Shown piece by piece: positions 1 through 7,188 of a stretch of 12,737 bases of DNA. The notes beneath the pieces were generated by a model. It made no database searches and had not been told where the DNA came from. It saw only the letters and a program-made list of their open reading frames with translations. Source of the DNA: JBBRFH01 sp038224615 (lineage in GTDB: Bacteria; Planctomycetota; Phycisphaerae; Tepidisphaerales; Tepidisphaeraceae). The position numbers were made by a program, and so were the translations under genes. Each line of letters begins with the position of its first letter. Position 1 is the first letter of the stretch. The stretch covers positions 1 through 12,737 of the forward strand of contig JBBRFH010000082.1 of the NCBI GenBank assembly GCA_038224615.1, in the 5' to 3' direction.

Positions 1-2
1 TG

Positions 3-2552
3 ACGAGCGGAATCGCCTCGATCGAGCGAGCGGCGACGACGTACATCAACCGTTTCATGGGACCGATCGACGCGTCGATCGCCCGGCGAACCGATCCGTC
101 GCGCGGGATCGATCAGGCCGTGCTCGATGACCTGCGTGCCGACGCGCAGGTCAAGATGGCGATCGCCCGCCTGGAGTCCGAAATCGCGATGCCGACCCAG
201 GTCACCGGCGGAGTGAGCGGATCAGGAAATCCGATGGGGCCGCGGCTCACGCTCACCGGCGTGCAGCGCGATAGCGACCCGCTGCTCAACTTAATCACCA
301 TGGACATCGGCCGGTGGTTCGAGCCTGGGGAGCGCGCGTGCGTCATCGACCAGGGGCTGAACGAACGCACCGGACTCAAGCCCGGCGACACCCTCAAACT
401 CAACGGCGAGCACGGCCCGCTCGAGCTGCCGATCGTCGGCGTCGTGCGCAAGCCCAGCCTCTTCGCGGGATTCAGCGCCAGCGCGTACGTGCAACTAGCC
501 GACGCGCAGGCGTTTCTGTTCGGCACGGACAATCCGCGCCGCCTCTCGCAGATCCGCATCCAGGTGCAGCCCGGAACCAAGCTTGACGAATTTGCCGAGC
601 GCTGGACCGCGCGTCTTGCCGACGTCGATCCGCTGCTGCGCTTCCGGCTGACGCGGCAGAAGCGCGATGAGATCGACGCCAATTTCATGGGCCTGCGCGT
701 GCTCGCGCTGCTCGGCGGCGCGGTGACGATGGTGTCGGCGATGTTCATTATCTTCTCCACGCTCTCGATGGGCGTCGCCGAGCGGCAGCGGACGCTGGCG
801 ATGTTGCGCGCGGTCGGCGCGACCAAATCGCAGATCGCGCGGCTGGTCATTCTCGAGGGCGTGCTGCTTTCATTCCTCGGCGTCGCGCTGGGCACGGCAA
901 TCGGTTACGCACTGGCGTCGTCGCTGGTGCTGATGATGGCCGACTGGTTCAAGCTGGAGCCGGCGCTTGACTGGTTCGGCGTGATCGCCGCCGGCGTTAT
1001 CGCGCTGCTGGCGGCAACGGTCGCGAGCTTTCTGCCGGCGTGGCAGGCGATGCGCGTCGATCCGCTCGAGGCAATGGCCCCGCTCGGCCAGCCGGCCCGC
1101 GCTCGTTTCCCGTTCGGCCCCGCCGTGCTCGGGCTGATTCTGATCGGCGTCGATCCGCTGCTGCTATTCGTCCCGCTGGACATCGAGTACGTGCGCGAAG
1201 TGCGTTTCTATGCGCACTTCGTCCTCGGCTTGCCGACGATGATGGTGGGATTCCTGATGCTGGCGCCGGCGTTCGTGTGGGTGCTGTCGCGCGGGCTCGC
1301 CCCGTTGCTGGCGGCGGTGATGCGCGTACCGTACCCGCTCGTCGCCGAGCAACTCGGTGGCAGCCTGTGGCGGTCGGCGGGCACCTGCGCGGCGCTGATG
1401 GTGGGCCTGGCGGTCCTCATCGTCATGCAGGTGCAGGGCACTTCGTCGCTCAGCAGTTGGAAGCTGCCCAACCGATTTCCCGACGTCTTCATTTTCACGC
1501 GCTCGCTGAGCGGACTATCCGAAGCGCAGCAGGAGAAGCTTCGCGCCTCGCCGCTGCTCGTGCGCGACGACGTCATGCCGATTGCCACCTTCGCGCCCGA
1601 GGTGGGCGGCGGAATCTTCGGGCTGATCGGGACGCGCGTGCCGGGCAATACGATGTTCGTCGCCGTCGATCCGGAGAATGCCCTGCGGCTGATGGAACTC
1701 GATTTCCGCCAGGGCACGCCCGAGGAAGCGACGCGACTTCTCAAGCAAGGCGGTTACGTCATTGTCACCGAGGAGTTCCATCGCTTAAAAAATCTGAACG
1801 TCGGCGACACCCTGCCGCTCAAGAATGGCGTGGGGAAGCAGATTGAGTTCAAGATCGCCGGCGTGGTCTGGTCGCCGGGGATCGACGTGATGATCAATGC
1901 GTTTGACCTTTCCCAGCAGGCCGAGGCGCAAAGCACGGCGTGCGTGTTCGGGTCGCTCGCCGATGCCAGAAAGTACTTCGGTGTGCAGAGCGTGTTCCTG
2001 ATGTGCGCCAACTTTCGCCAGCTCGGCATCGACAAGAAAGTGCTCGCCACCGAGCTTCGCGCCGGGCTCGCAGACGGGGGAATCCACGTCGCCGACGTGC
2101 GGACGCTCAAGCACATGGTGACCCACGGGATGACACAGTTGCTTCGCGTGGCCAGCAGCGTCGCCTGGGGCGCGCTGGCGGTGGCGAGCCTGGGCGTCGC
2201 GAATACCATCGTCGCAAGCATCCGCTCGCGCATGTGGCAGTTCGGCGTCCTGCGCTCGATCGGCATGACGCGCGGGACGCTGCTGCGGATCGTCCTGATC
2301 GAGGCACTCCTGCTGGGCGCGACCGGTGCCGCCATGGGCCTGGCGTGCGGCGCGCTGATGACGCTCGATGCCCGCCAGATCATGTCCCTCGTCATCGGGC
2401 ACCACCCCGACCTCGTCGTTCCGTGGGCCTCCATCGTGTGGGGCGTTTCATCGGTGATCGGCGTCAGCCTCCTGGCCAGCCTCTTCCCCGCGATTCGCGT
2501 CTCGCGCGCCGAGCCGCTGTCGCTCTTGCAGGCCGGGCGTGCCGCGGCGTGA
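3..2552 (+). CDS. FtsX/MacB-like ABC transporter permease, N-terminus cut by window edge
   Basis: The reading frame is open to the left edge, so the true start and probably the first membrane helix lie outside. Residues here count from the in-frame Met at 57, which is not a convincing start. The protein has two similar halves. The first is an extracytoplasmic MacB-like domain (about 20-205) followed by an FtsX block with three helices (about 212-240, 262-296, 306-328); after the first helix comes the typical segment ERQRTLAMLRAVGA. Two further hydrophobic stretches lie near 355-375 and 385-410. The second half has another extracytoplasmic domain (about 465-690) and a second FtsX block (about 698-725, 744-770, 790-812) with the matching motif FGVLRSIGMTRG. 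Such permeases work with a separate ATPase to move lipids, lipoproteins or peptides, or to transmit force across the envelope. No ATPase is in the window; one may lie upstream. Substrate unknown. Confidence 0.9.
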   Translation, partial: TSGIASIERAATTYINRFMGPIDASIARRTDPSRGIDQAVLDDLRADAQVKMAIARLESEIAMPTQVTGGVSGSGNPMGPRLTLTGVQRDSDPLLNLITMDIGRWFEPGERACVIDQGLNERTGLKPGDTLKLNGEHGPLELPIVGVVRKPSLFAGFSASAYVQLADAQAFLFGTDNPRRLSQIRIQVQPGTKLDEFAERWTARLADVDPLLRFRLTRQKRDEIDANFMGLRVLALLGGAVTMVSAMFIIFSTLSMGVAERQRTLAMLRAVGATKSQIARLVILEGVLLSFLGVALGTAIGYALASSLVLMMADWFKLEPALDWFGVIAAGVIALLAATVASFLPAWQAMRVDPLEAMAPLGQPARARFPFGPAVLGLILIGVDPLLLFVPLDIEYVREVRFYAHFVLGLPTMMVGFLMLAPAFVWVLSRGLAPLLAAVMRVPYPLVAEQLGGSLWRSAGTCAALMVGLAVLIVMQVQGTSSLSSWKLPNRFPDVFIFTRSLSGLSEAQQEKLRASPLLVRDDVMPIATFAPEVGGGIFGLIGTRVPGNTMFVAVDPENALRLMELDFRQGTPEEATRLLKQGGYVIVTEEFHRLKNLNVGDTLPLKNGVGKQIEFKIAGVVWSPGIDVMINAFDLSQQAEAQSTACVFGSLADARKYFGVQSVFLMCANFRQLGIDKKVLATELRAGLADGGIHVADVRTLKHMVTHGMTQLLRVASSVAWGALAVASLGVANTIVASIRSRMWQFGVLRSIGMTRGTLLRIVLIEALLLGATGAAMGLACGALMTLDARQIMSLVIGHHPDLVVPWASIVWGVSSVIGVSLLASLFPAIRVSRAEPLSLLQAGRAAA

Positions 2553-2571
2553 CGTGCTCATCATTCGGACT

Positions 2572-2600
2572 CCCGATTTGATTCGGGTTTCTGGTTTTGT
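2572..2600 (+). terminator. Possible weak terminator after the permease gene
   Basis: A five-pair hairpin (CCCGA, six-base loop, TCGGG; 2572-2587) is followed by a T-rich stretch, TTTCTGGTTTTG. The stem is short and the T tract is broken, so termination would be inefficient. The word ATTCGG recurs at about 2563, 2581 and 2602, so this may instead be a degenerate intergenic repeat. Confidence 0.25.
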
Positions 2601-2618
2601 CATTCGGGCTTATTGCGG

Positions 2619-2648
2619 ATGGCATTCGTCGATTCGATCCGCTACTAT
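2619..2648 (+). promoter_or_regulatory. Possible promoter of the SRP RNA gene
   Basis: A -10-like TACTAT (2643-2648) lies 18 bases downstream of a -35-like ATGGCA (2619-2624); each matches the housekeeping consensus at four of six positions. Transcription would start near 2655, about eight bases before the predicted SRP RNA helix. The match is by eye and the RNA gene position is the main support. Confidence 0.3.
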
Positions 2649-2662
2649 CGCGGTCCTCGACC

Positions 2663-2786
2663 GTCGCCGCGGATGACGGCCGGGCCGATGCAAGGGTCGG
2701 CCGTGAACCTGGTCAGGTCCGAGAGGAAGCAGCCATAAACGGTCCCGTCTCTGTGCCGTCGTCTCCCGGTCGTCTTCCGCGGCGAT
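2663..2786 (+). ncRNA. ffs: Signal recognition particle RNA, small bacterial (4.5S) type
   Basis: This RNA binds the Ffh GTPase and, with FtsY, directs nascent membrane and secreted proteins to the membrane. The conserved domain IV core is clear: GGTCAGGTCC (2711-2720), tetraloop GAGA (2721-2724), then GGAAGCAGCC (2725-2734), nearly the same as the E. coli 4.5S apical hairpin, whose loop is GGAA. A long closing helix supports the ends: 2675-2684 pairs with 2765-2774 (one G-U), a T-T mismatch follows, and 2663-2673 pairs with 2776-2786 (terminal G-U). The length is about 124 bases, near that of the E. coli RNA, with no sign of an Alu domain. Exact 5' and 3' ends are inferred from the pairing. 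No strong intrinsic terminator is visible downstream. Confidence 0.92.
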
Positions 2787-2866
2787 TGTCGTTTCTCAAG
2801 TGATAGCGTGATGTAAACGTCGAGCCGTAGGCGCGGCACCTTCTTCCTATTCTGCTGCCCGTCCTG

Positions 2867-2965
2867 GTGGGCTTCCTGCTGATCCTTCTGACGGCGTCGC
2901 TGTTCGGATGGTGGCAAAGGCATGGCGACAGGTGGTTACAGCCGAGCGCATTCCCGGAGAGGTAA
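2867..2965 (+). CDS. Possible very small single-helix membrane protein
   Basis: An ORF is open from 2831 to the TAA at 2963-2965. Its translation is a hydrophobic helix (about LLPVLVGFLLILLTASLFG) followed by a basic and aromatic tail (WWQRHGDRW), the usual composition of a small inner-membrane protein. The only ordinary start codon in frame is GTG at 2867, giving 32 residues; there is no in-frame ATG and no Shine-Dalgarno. It sits between the SRP RNA and NAD kinase. It could be a chance ORF, a gene remnant, or a real small protein with an unusual start. The rest of the gap between the permease and NAD kinase shows no other gene. Confidence 0.22.
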   Translation: MGFLLILLTASLFGWWQRHGDRWLQPSAFPER

Positions 2966-3042
2966 TTCTTCAATGCTTGCTTCGCCAACGCCGCGCAATG
3001 GCTTGGCGGATCACTGCAAGACGCGTGGATCGCGTCCGTCTT

Positions 3043-3071
3043 TTGTGACAACGTCGCCTGCCCGTTACACT
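3043..3071 (+). promoter_or_regulatory. Possible promoter of the NAD kinase gene
   Basis: TTGTGA (3043-3048) and TACACT (3066-3071) are separated by 17 bases, each matching consensus at four of six positions. Transcription would begin near 3078, only a few bases before the ATG at 3082. There is no Shine-Dalgarno before that ATG, so a leaderless or nearly leaderless message is possible. Confidence 0.3.
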
Positions 3072-3081
3072 CATCGCGCCG

Positions 3082-3963
3082 ATGCTGAAGGTTTTTGTCG
3101 TTGCCAATGTCGCCAAACCGCAGGTGAATCCTGCGGTCGAGCAGCTCGTGCCGTGGTTGCGCGAGCGCGCGGAGCTTGTCGGCGTCGATACCACCAAGGA
3201 TTACGACATCTCCCACCTCGATGTCGACCTCATCGTCGCCATCGGCGGTGACGGAACCTTGCTGTCGATCGCACGACGGCTGCAGGGGCGTCAGATTCCG
3301 GTCATGGGATTCAACTTCGGGCGGCTGGGGTTCCTCGCGCTGTTCCAGCCCGGCGATCTGCATTCGGCGATCGAGCTGGCGCTGGACGGGAAGTTGCCCG
3401 TCACTCAGCGGCTGATGATCGACGTGTCCGTGGTCGACAAGGACGTGGTATGCGACGTCCTCGATTGCGACCGGATCCGCAAATGCCGCAAATGGGGAGC
3501 GATCGGCCTCAACGACGCCGTCGTGCAGGCGGGCAGCCCGTTCCGGATGATCGAACTGCAGGTCGGCACCGATCGCGACGTGGGCGTTCGGTACTTCGGC
3601 GACGGCATGATCGTTTCCACCGCCAGCGGCTCGACTGCCTACAACATCTCCGCCGGCGGGCCCATTCTCAGTCCGAATGTCGAAGCCATGTGCCTCACGC
3701 CCCTCTGTGCCCACAGCCTGTCGTTTCGGCCGATCGTGCTCAGCAGCAAGCAAACGATCATCCTGCAGGCACAGCGTGTCAATCGCGGGTCGGAGATTGT
3801 TGTGGACGGGCAGAGTTCGTGTAACCTCAACAACGGTGATCGCGTGATCATCCGCCGGGCCGATCAGCCGTTGATGCTGGTTGACAACCCGCACGCCCGG
3901 GAGTGGCAGGCATTGGGGGAAAAGCTGAACTGGGCGAGCATTCCGAATTATAATTGGAAGTAG
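3082..3963 (+). CDS. nadK: NAD kinase (ATP-NAD kinase)
   Basis: The enzyme phosphorylates NAD to NADP in the cytoplasm and sets the NADP(H) pool. At 293 residues it is of usual family length. Family signatures are present in order: GGDGT at 55-59 in a Rossmann-like N-terminal domain; NFGRLGFLA at 78-86, matching the family NxGxLGFL; LND at 143-145 for dinucleotide binding; GDGMIVSTASGSTAY at 173-187 followed by SAGGPI; and SFRPIV at 214-219. The region around 117-137 (VVDKDVVCDVLDCDRIRKCR) has three cysteines and is less typical. The ATG gives a natural N-terminus (MLKVFVVANV), although no Shine-Dalgarno precedes it. Two small membrane-protein genes follow on the same strand after 124 and 57 bases and may be co-transcribed. 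Confidence 0.95.
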   Translation: MLKVFVVANVAKPQVNPAVEQLVPWLRERAELVGVDTTKDYDISHLDVDLIVAIGGDGTLLSIARRLQGRQIPVMGFNFGRLGFLALFQPGDLHSAIELALDGKLPVTQRLMIDVSVVDKDVVCDVLDCDRIRKCRKWGAIGLNDAVVQAGSPFRMIELQVGTDRDVGVRYFGDGMIVSTASGSTAYNISAGGPILSPNVEAMCLTPLCAHSLSFRPIVLSSKQTIILQAQRVNRGSEIVVDGQSSCNLNNGDRVIIRRADQPLMLVDNPHAREWQALGEKLNWASIPNYNWK

Positions 3964-4087
3964 TGTGAGCCGGAGACCGAGGCGACGGCTCAACGGGACA
4001 GTCAACGAAGTCGCCGAGCCGGACACCTTGAACGACGGACGGGCGCCCCCGAGGCGCCGACTCGCGCGGTACCTGCAGGACACACGC

Positions 4088-4303
4088 ATGTTTGACGAAT
4101 TCAGAAGGATCCTCGACTCGATCAAAGAGCTCAAAGAGCCGGCGCAGGCGTCGGCGGCGCAGACGGCTTTTGTCGGCTGGTGCATCGCAAAGGTCGTCTA
4201 CTACGCGGTCGCCGCGGTCGTCACTTGGGCATTGGGTCGGCGACTGATTCAGGCGACGTTCGCCGCACTTCGCGAGGCGCGGCGCAGCGGCCTGGGCGAT
4301 TGA
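4088..4303 (+). CDS. Small single-helix membrane protein, unknown function
   Basis: The 71-residue product has an amphipathic, charged N-terminal part (MFDEFRRILDSIKELKEP), one predicted membrane helix (about 27-49) and a basic tail with several arginines. The ATG at 4088 is chosen because AGGA (4077-4080) lies seven bases upstream. The frame also opens earlier at a GTG (3965), but those 41 codons encode an Arg/Pro-rich low-complexity stretch and lack a ribosome site. I do not recognise a family. The gene lies between NAD kinase and another one-helix protein on the same strand, so the two small proteins may be co-expressed and could contact each other in the membrane. Confidence 0.55.
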   Translation: MFDEFRRILDSIKELKEPAQASAAQTAFVGWCIAKVVYYAVAAVVTWALGRRLIQATFAALREARRSGLGD

Positions 4304-4360
4304 GGCGTTGGCGACGGATCGGCGAGGATGAGCTCCTAAGACACACATGCGCGACGACCG

Positions 4361-5116
4361 ATGATCGATTTTGTCTGGGATAACTTCGGCCTGCTTGAAT
4401 GGATGCTCTGCATCGAGCTGGTCACGCTGCTGTCGGCCGGGCTATTTTACCAGGTTGCCAGGCTGATCGCCCGGCAGGACCGGCACGATCCGCTGGTGAA
4501 ATTCTATCGCGTCTTCTGGCAGTCGTTTTTCACGGGCGTGAAGTCGGTAAAGGAACTCGACTCGCTTCAGGCCGAGATGTACGCCCGCGACGCCGTGCTG
4601 GCGAAAGCGGGCCGGCTCACCGACGCCCAACTCGGCAATCTTGACGCGCCCGATCTTGGTGGCATGGGCGGCATCGAAGCCGAGGGGACGCGCGAGCCGG
4701 AGACCGCCGTCCCCAACAGCGTGCTCGATGCCGTCGACAGCCTCGACGATGACGAGGACAACGATCGTCGTTCGCCTCCGAAATCCGCCCCCGCCCCCCG
4801 CCGCGCCGCCGCCGCCAGCAGCAACGCGCAGGCGGAGGAGCAGCGGTCGCTTAGGAGCACCTTTGACGTCCGCATCAACGCCTTCGCCCCGAGGGACGAG
4901 TTGGTCGGCCGCGAGGGAGGAGAACTGGTCATCAACGTCACCGTCTCCCCCGAAGATGGCCAGGCCAACGGCATCATCATCACCCTCCTCGCCGACCGGA
5001 TGCAGATCCGTCCTTACCAGATCGCGCTGCTGCGTGGGCACTACAAGTTTCGCAAGACCTTCCAGGTGTCGGGCATGGACCAGCAATCGCTGAACGCGCG
5101 CCTCGCAAGCATTTGA
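4361..5116 (+). CDS. Membrane-anchored protein with C-terminal DUF167 (YggU-like) domain
   Basis: The 251-residue product has three parts. An N-terminal hydrophobic helix (about 9-35) is followed by a basic segment. A linker (about 85-165) is acidic around 121-135 (DAVDSLDDDEDND) and then Pro/Ala-rich. The C-terminal domain (about 168-240) fits DUF167: a β-strand start (DVRINAFAPRDELVG), a second strand (ELVINVTVSPEDGQAN, with DGQAN at 199-203 matching the family DGKAN), a helix, and a final RGHYKFRKTFQVSG resembling the family G-x-x-x-R-x-K pattern. DUF167 proteins are normally free, about 100 residues long, and of unknown biochemical role. Tethering to the membrane is unusual. The ATG has no close Shine-Dalgarno. 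The gene converges with the AraC-type gene 47 bases downstream. Confidence 0.75.
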   Translation: MIDFVWDNFGLLEWMLCIELVTLLSAGLFYQVARLIARQDRHDPLVKFYRVFWQSFFTGVKSVKELDSLQAEMYARDAVLAKAGRLTDAQLGNLDAPDLGGMGGIEAEGTREPETAVPNSVLDAVDSLDDDEDNDRRSPPKSAPAPRRAAAASSNAQAEEQRSLRSTFDVRINAFAPRDELVGREGGELVINVTVSPEDGQANGIIITLLADRMQIRPYQIALLRGHYKFRKTFQVSGMDQQSLNARLASI

Positions 5117-5163
5117 ACGGGCTGGTGAACCTGCCGGGACGCCATGCGAAACACTCAAGTCAA

Positions 5164-5994
5164 TCAGGAATTTCGCGCAACCCCGATCTGATGCCGCAGC
5201 ACACTCGGGCGGACGCCGATCAGTCGCGTGAAACGGCGCGAAAAGTGGAACTCGTCACAGAAGCCGCACTCGATGGCGATTTCCCGCAGCGAGCGGTCCG
5301 GATCGCGCATCAATTCGCACGCGTGCTCGATGGCGCGCTTCGCGTGGAACTGTGCCGGTGATTGACCGGTTAGCCGGGCGAAGCGCTTACGGAACGTCTC
5401 GTAGCCGCACCCAAGCTCGTCGGCGACCTGCTGCCAGTCCGGCTTCGGGCCGATGCCGATAAGCTGTGTCGCCTGGGCGAGCCACTGTTCGTTGGCTTCG
5501 CCGGTCAACGCGGCGTTCGCGTGCAGAAGGTCGGCGAGAAAAACCTGCATCCGCGTGACCGCGATCAACGGATCGGGCGTGGCGCACTGCAGCAGCTTCG
5601 CGTGCCAGTACTCCAGCGGATCGGCCCGGTACACCAGTCGGCCCGGCGACAGCACGCCGCTGGACTGCCACTGGTTGAACGCCGGTCCCGCGAAGATCGC
5701 GTAGATCTGGTCCCATCGCTCGTCTCCCGGCTCCTGATAATACGCGTGCCCAACGTCGGGCAGCACGATGACGCAATCGCCCGCCGACAGACGCCGATTG
5801 GCGCCGTCGGCGTCGCGATACCGCCCCGCGCCGTGCAAAAGCATGACGACCGCGTAGCTGCCGAAAACCCGCAAAGGTCCGTTCCGCCCGATTTCCGGCG
5901 AGCCGCGGCCGTAGGCCACCACGCTGACCTGCCCCAGCGGGCATTCGTTGCTCGTCGTATACACGAACCGCGCCTTGGGAACCGCGATCGCCAT
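5164..5994 (-). CDS. AraC-family transcriptional regulator with cupin-like sensor domain
   Basis: The 276-residue product has an N-terminal AraC-type β-barrel sensor region (about 1-110; SAGDCVIVLPDVGHAYYQ is typical of the ligand-binding cupin). The C-terminal part (about 180-270) holds two helix-turn-helix motifs. The second carries the family signature: SLREIAIECGFCDEFHFSRR followed by FTRLIGVRPSVLR. Such proteins bind promoter DNA and respond to a small ligand, often a sugar. The ATG at 5994 is chosen over a GTG at 6048 because the longer form would leave only 29 bases before the divergent dioxygenase gene. No Shine-Dalgarno precedes the ATG, and a TATATT -10-like sequence on this strand (6002-6007) would start transcription at about the ATG itself. 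The divergent neighbour is the likely target; the ligand is unknown. Confidence 0.88.
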   Translation of the reverse strand: MAIAVPKARFVYTTSNECPLGQVSVVAYGRGSPEIGRNGPLRVFGSYAVVMLLHGAGRYRDADGANRRLSAGDCVIVLPDVGHAYYQEPGDERWDQIYAIFAGPAFNQWQSSGVLSPGRLVYRADPLEYWHAKLLQCATPDPLIAVTRMQVFLADLLHANAALTGEANEQWLAQATQLIGIGPKPDWQQVADELGCGYETFRKRFARLTGQSPAQFHAKRAIEHACELMRDPDRSLREIAIECGFCDEFHFSRRFTRLIGVRPSVLRHQIGVARNS

Positions 5995-6014
5995 ATGCCA
6001 GAATATACATGCCA

Positions 6015-6039
6015 ACCTGCCGGAAATCCATTGGCGGGT
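6015..6039. promoter_or_regulatory. Imperfect inverted repeat in the araC-type/phyH divergent region (possible operator)
   Basis: The arms ACCTGCC (6015-6021) and GGCGGGT (6033-6039) are separated by 11 bases and match at six of seven positions. The right arm overlaps the proposed -35 element of the dioxygenase gene. AraC-family proteins more often bind direct repeats, so this is only a candidate site. Confidence 0.2.
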
Positions 6040-6059
6040 CAGGCTCACTATGATTTAAT
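6031..6059 (+). promoter_or_regulatory. Probable promoter of the dioxygenase gene
   Basis: TTGGCG (6031-6036) and TTTAAT (6054-6059) are 17 bases apart, matching consensus at four and five of six positions. The expected start is near 6066, giving a leader of about 12 bases that still contains the GAGGAA ribosome site (6070-6075) before the ATG at 6078. Confidence 0.4.
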
Positions 6060-6077
6060 GAGGCGACACGAGGAACC

Positions 6078-7010
6078 ATGAACACACAGATCGACTTCCC
6101 AAAACTCACATCCACCGGCACTGATCTCGACCTCTCCACCGTCGACTGGCTACAGGATTCGAGCGATGCCCTCGACGATGCCAACGAACTGCGACTGCGG
6201 ATGGACGAGCGCGGGTATCTGTTCGTCAAGGGCCTGCTGAACCGCGACACGGTGCTCGACGCCCGCCGCAGCGTCTGCGAGCGACTGGCCGCCGACGGGT
6301 ATCTCGATCTCTCGCGTGATCCGATGGACGCCGTCTGGGCCAGGGACAAGCTCGTCAAGTTCAAGCCCGATTACGCCACCGGCAACCCGCGCATCGAGGC
6401 CCTCGTCTACGGTCCTGATATGCTCGGCTTCTTCGACCGTTTTTTCGGCAAGCCGACGCTGCATTACGACTTCACATGGCTTCGCACCGTCTGCCCCGGC
6501 GCCGGTACGCCGAGTCACTGTGACATCGTCTACATGGGCCGCGGCGAACGCGAACAGCTCTACACTTGCTGGACCCCGCTCGGAGACATCGGCTTCGCCC
6601 GAGGCGGGCTGTGCGTCCTCGAAGGTTCGCACAAGTTTGACCCGCTCAAGCAGAGCTACGGCGCCCACGACGTCGACAGCAGTTGCACCAACAAGCCCGG
6701 CGATGAAGGGTGGTCCACCGAACGCAACTGGTTCGACGATTTCAAATCCGCCGGCAATAACCTGGGCAACAATCCCAACCACATCCGCAACGTCGTCGGC
6801 GGCACCTGGCGCACCGGCGAATTTGAGGCCGGCGACGCGCTGATCTTCAGCATGTACACCGTCCACGCGTCGCTCGATAATTCGTCCGACCGTATCCGCC
6901 TGTCGACCGACTCGCGCTACCAGCCGAGTGGCACCGTCCAGGACGAACGCTGGGTCGGCTCCAATCCCATCGGCCACAGCAAGGCCGGAAAGCGCGGCCG
7001 GATCTGCTGA
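6078..7010 (+). CDS. Phytanoyl-CoA dioxygenase (PhyH) family protein
   Basis: The 310-residue product belongs to the Fe(II)/2-oxoglutarate-dependent PhyH oxygenases, cytoplasmic enzymes that hydroxylate small substrates with O2 and 2-oxoglutarate. The metal ligands fit the 2-His-1-carboxylate pattern: H147 and D149 in TPSHCDIVYMG, and the distal H263 in YTVHASLDN, followed by an arginine (R272 or R274 in DRIRLSTD) that would bind 2-oxoglutarate. Other family features are the early RGYLFVKGLL (45-54) and the central FARGGLCVLEGSHK (173-186). GAGGAA (6070-6075) supports the ATG start. The gene diverges from an AraC-type regulator that probably controls it. The substrate cannot be read from the sequence; this family in planctomycetes is large and mostly uncharacterised. 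Confidence 0.92.
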   Translation: MNTQIDFPKLTSTGTDLDLSTVDWLQDSSDALDDANELRLRMDERGYLFVKGLLNRDTVLDARRSVCERLAADGYLDLSRDPMDAVWARDKLVKFKPDYATGNPRIEALVYGPDMLGFFDRFFGKPTLHYDFTWLRTVCPGAGTPSHCDIVYMGRGEREQLYTCWTPLGDIGFARGGLCVLEGSHKFDPLKQSYGAHDVDSSCTNKPGDEGWSTERNWFDDFKSAGNNLGNNPNHIRNVVGGTWRTGEFEAGDALIFSMYTVHASLDNSSDRIRLSTDSRYQPSGTVQDERWVGSNPIGHSKAGKRGRIC

Positions 7011-7114
7011 CGACCACTGATGCACGAATCGCGAAACGCGAATGGGGTTCGGCTCATGCGATCGTGGCGATCGACAGCGCTTAAAAGGCTGATTCAGAAC
7101 TGGAGAAAAAGAAA

Positions 7115-7169
7115 CGCAGATTACGCCGATGACGCGGATTTCTAATGCCATTCATCTGCGTAATCTGCG
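7115..7169. repeat. REP-like intergenic inverted repeat
   Basis: Left arm 7115-7132 (CGCAGATTACGCCGATGA) and right arm 7152-7169 are inverted repeats matching at 17 of 18 positions, around a 19-base spacer. Outside the arms the similarity continues loosely: GGAGAAAA before the left arm and the inverse of AGAGAAAA after the right arm, so the element may run from about 7100 to 7190. From memory, sequences of the type ATCTGCGTAATCTGCGG are scattered through planctomycete and verrucomicrobial genomes. No transposase is adjacent. The 100 bases between the dioxygenase gene and this element hold nothing else clear beyond short self-complementary words (CGATCG-TGG-CGATCG near 7060). Confidence 0.75.
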
Positions 7170-7188
7170 GTTCTAAAATTTTCTCTAA

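Noticed and set aside
1040..1846. 268-residue + strand ORF inside the permease gene
   Set aside because: It is an Arg/Ala-rich alternate frame of a gene with clear FtsX helices.
2713..4185. 490-residue ORF on the minus strand
   Set aside because: It runs antisense through the SRP RNA and all of the NAD kinase gene, whose motifs are unmistakable. It is open only because of GC-rich codon bias.
5387..6364. 325-residue minus-strand ORF overlapping the AraC-type and dioxygenase genes
   Set aside because: It is a shifted frame of the AraC-type gene and antisense to the start of the dioxygenase gene. Its translation is Arg/Ser-rich low complexity.
6150..7151. 333-residue minus-strand ORF
   Set aside because: It is antisense to the PhyH gene and runs into the inverted repeat. 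No recognisable domain.
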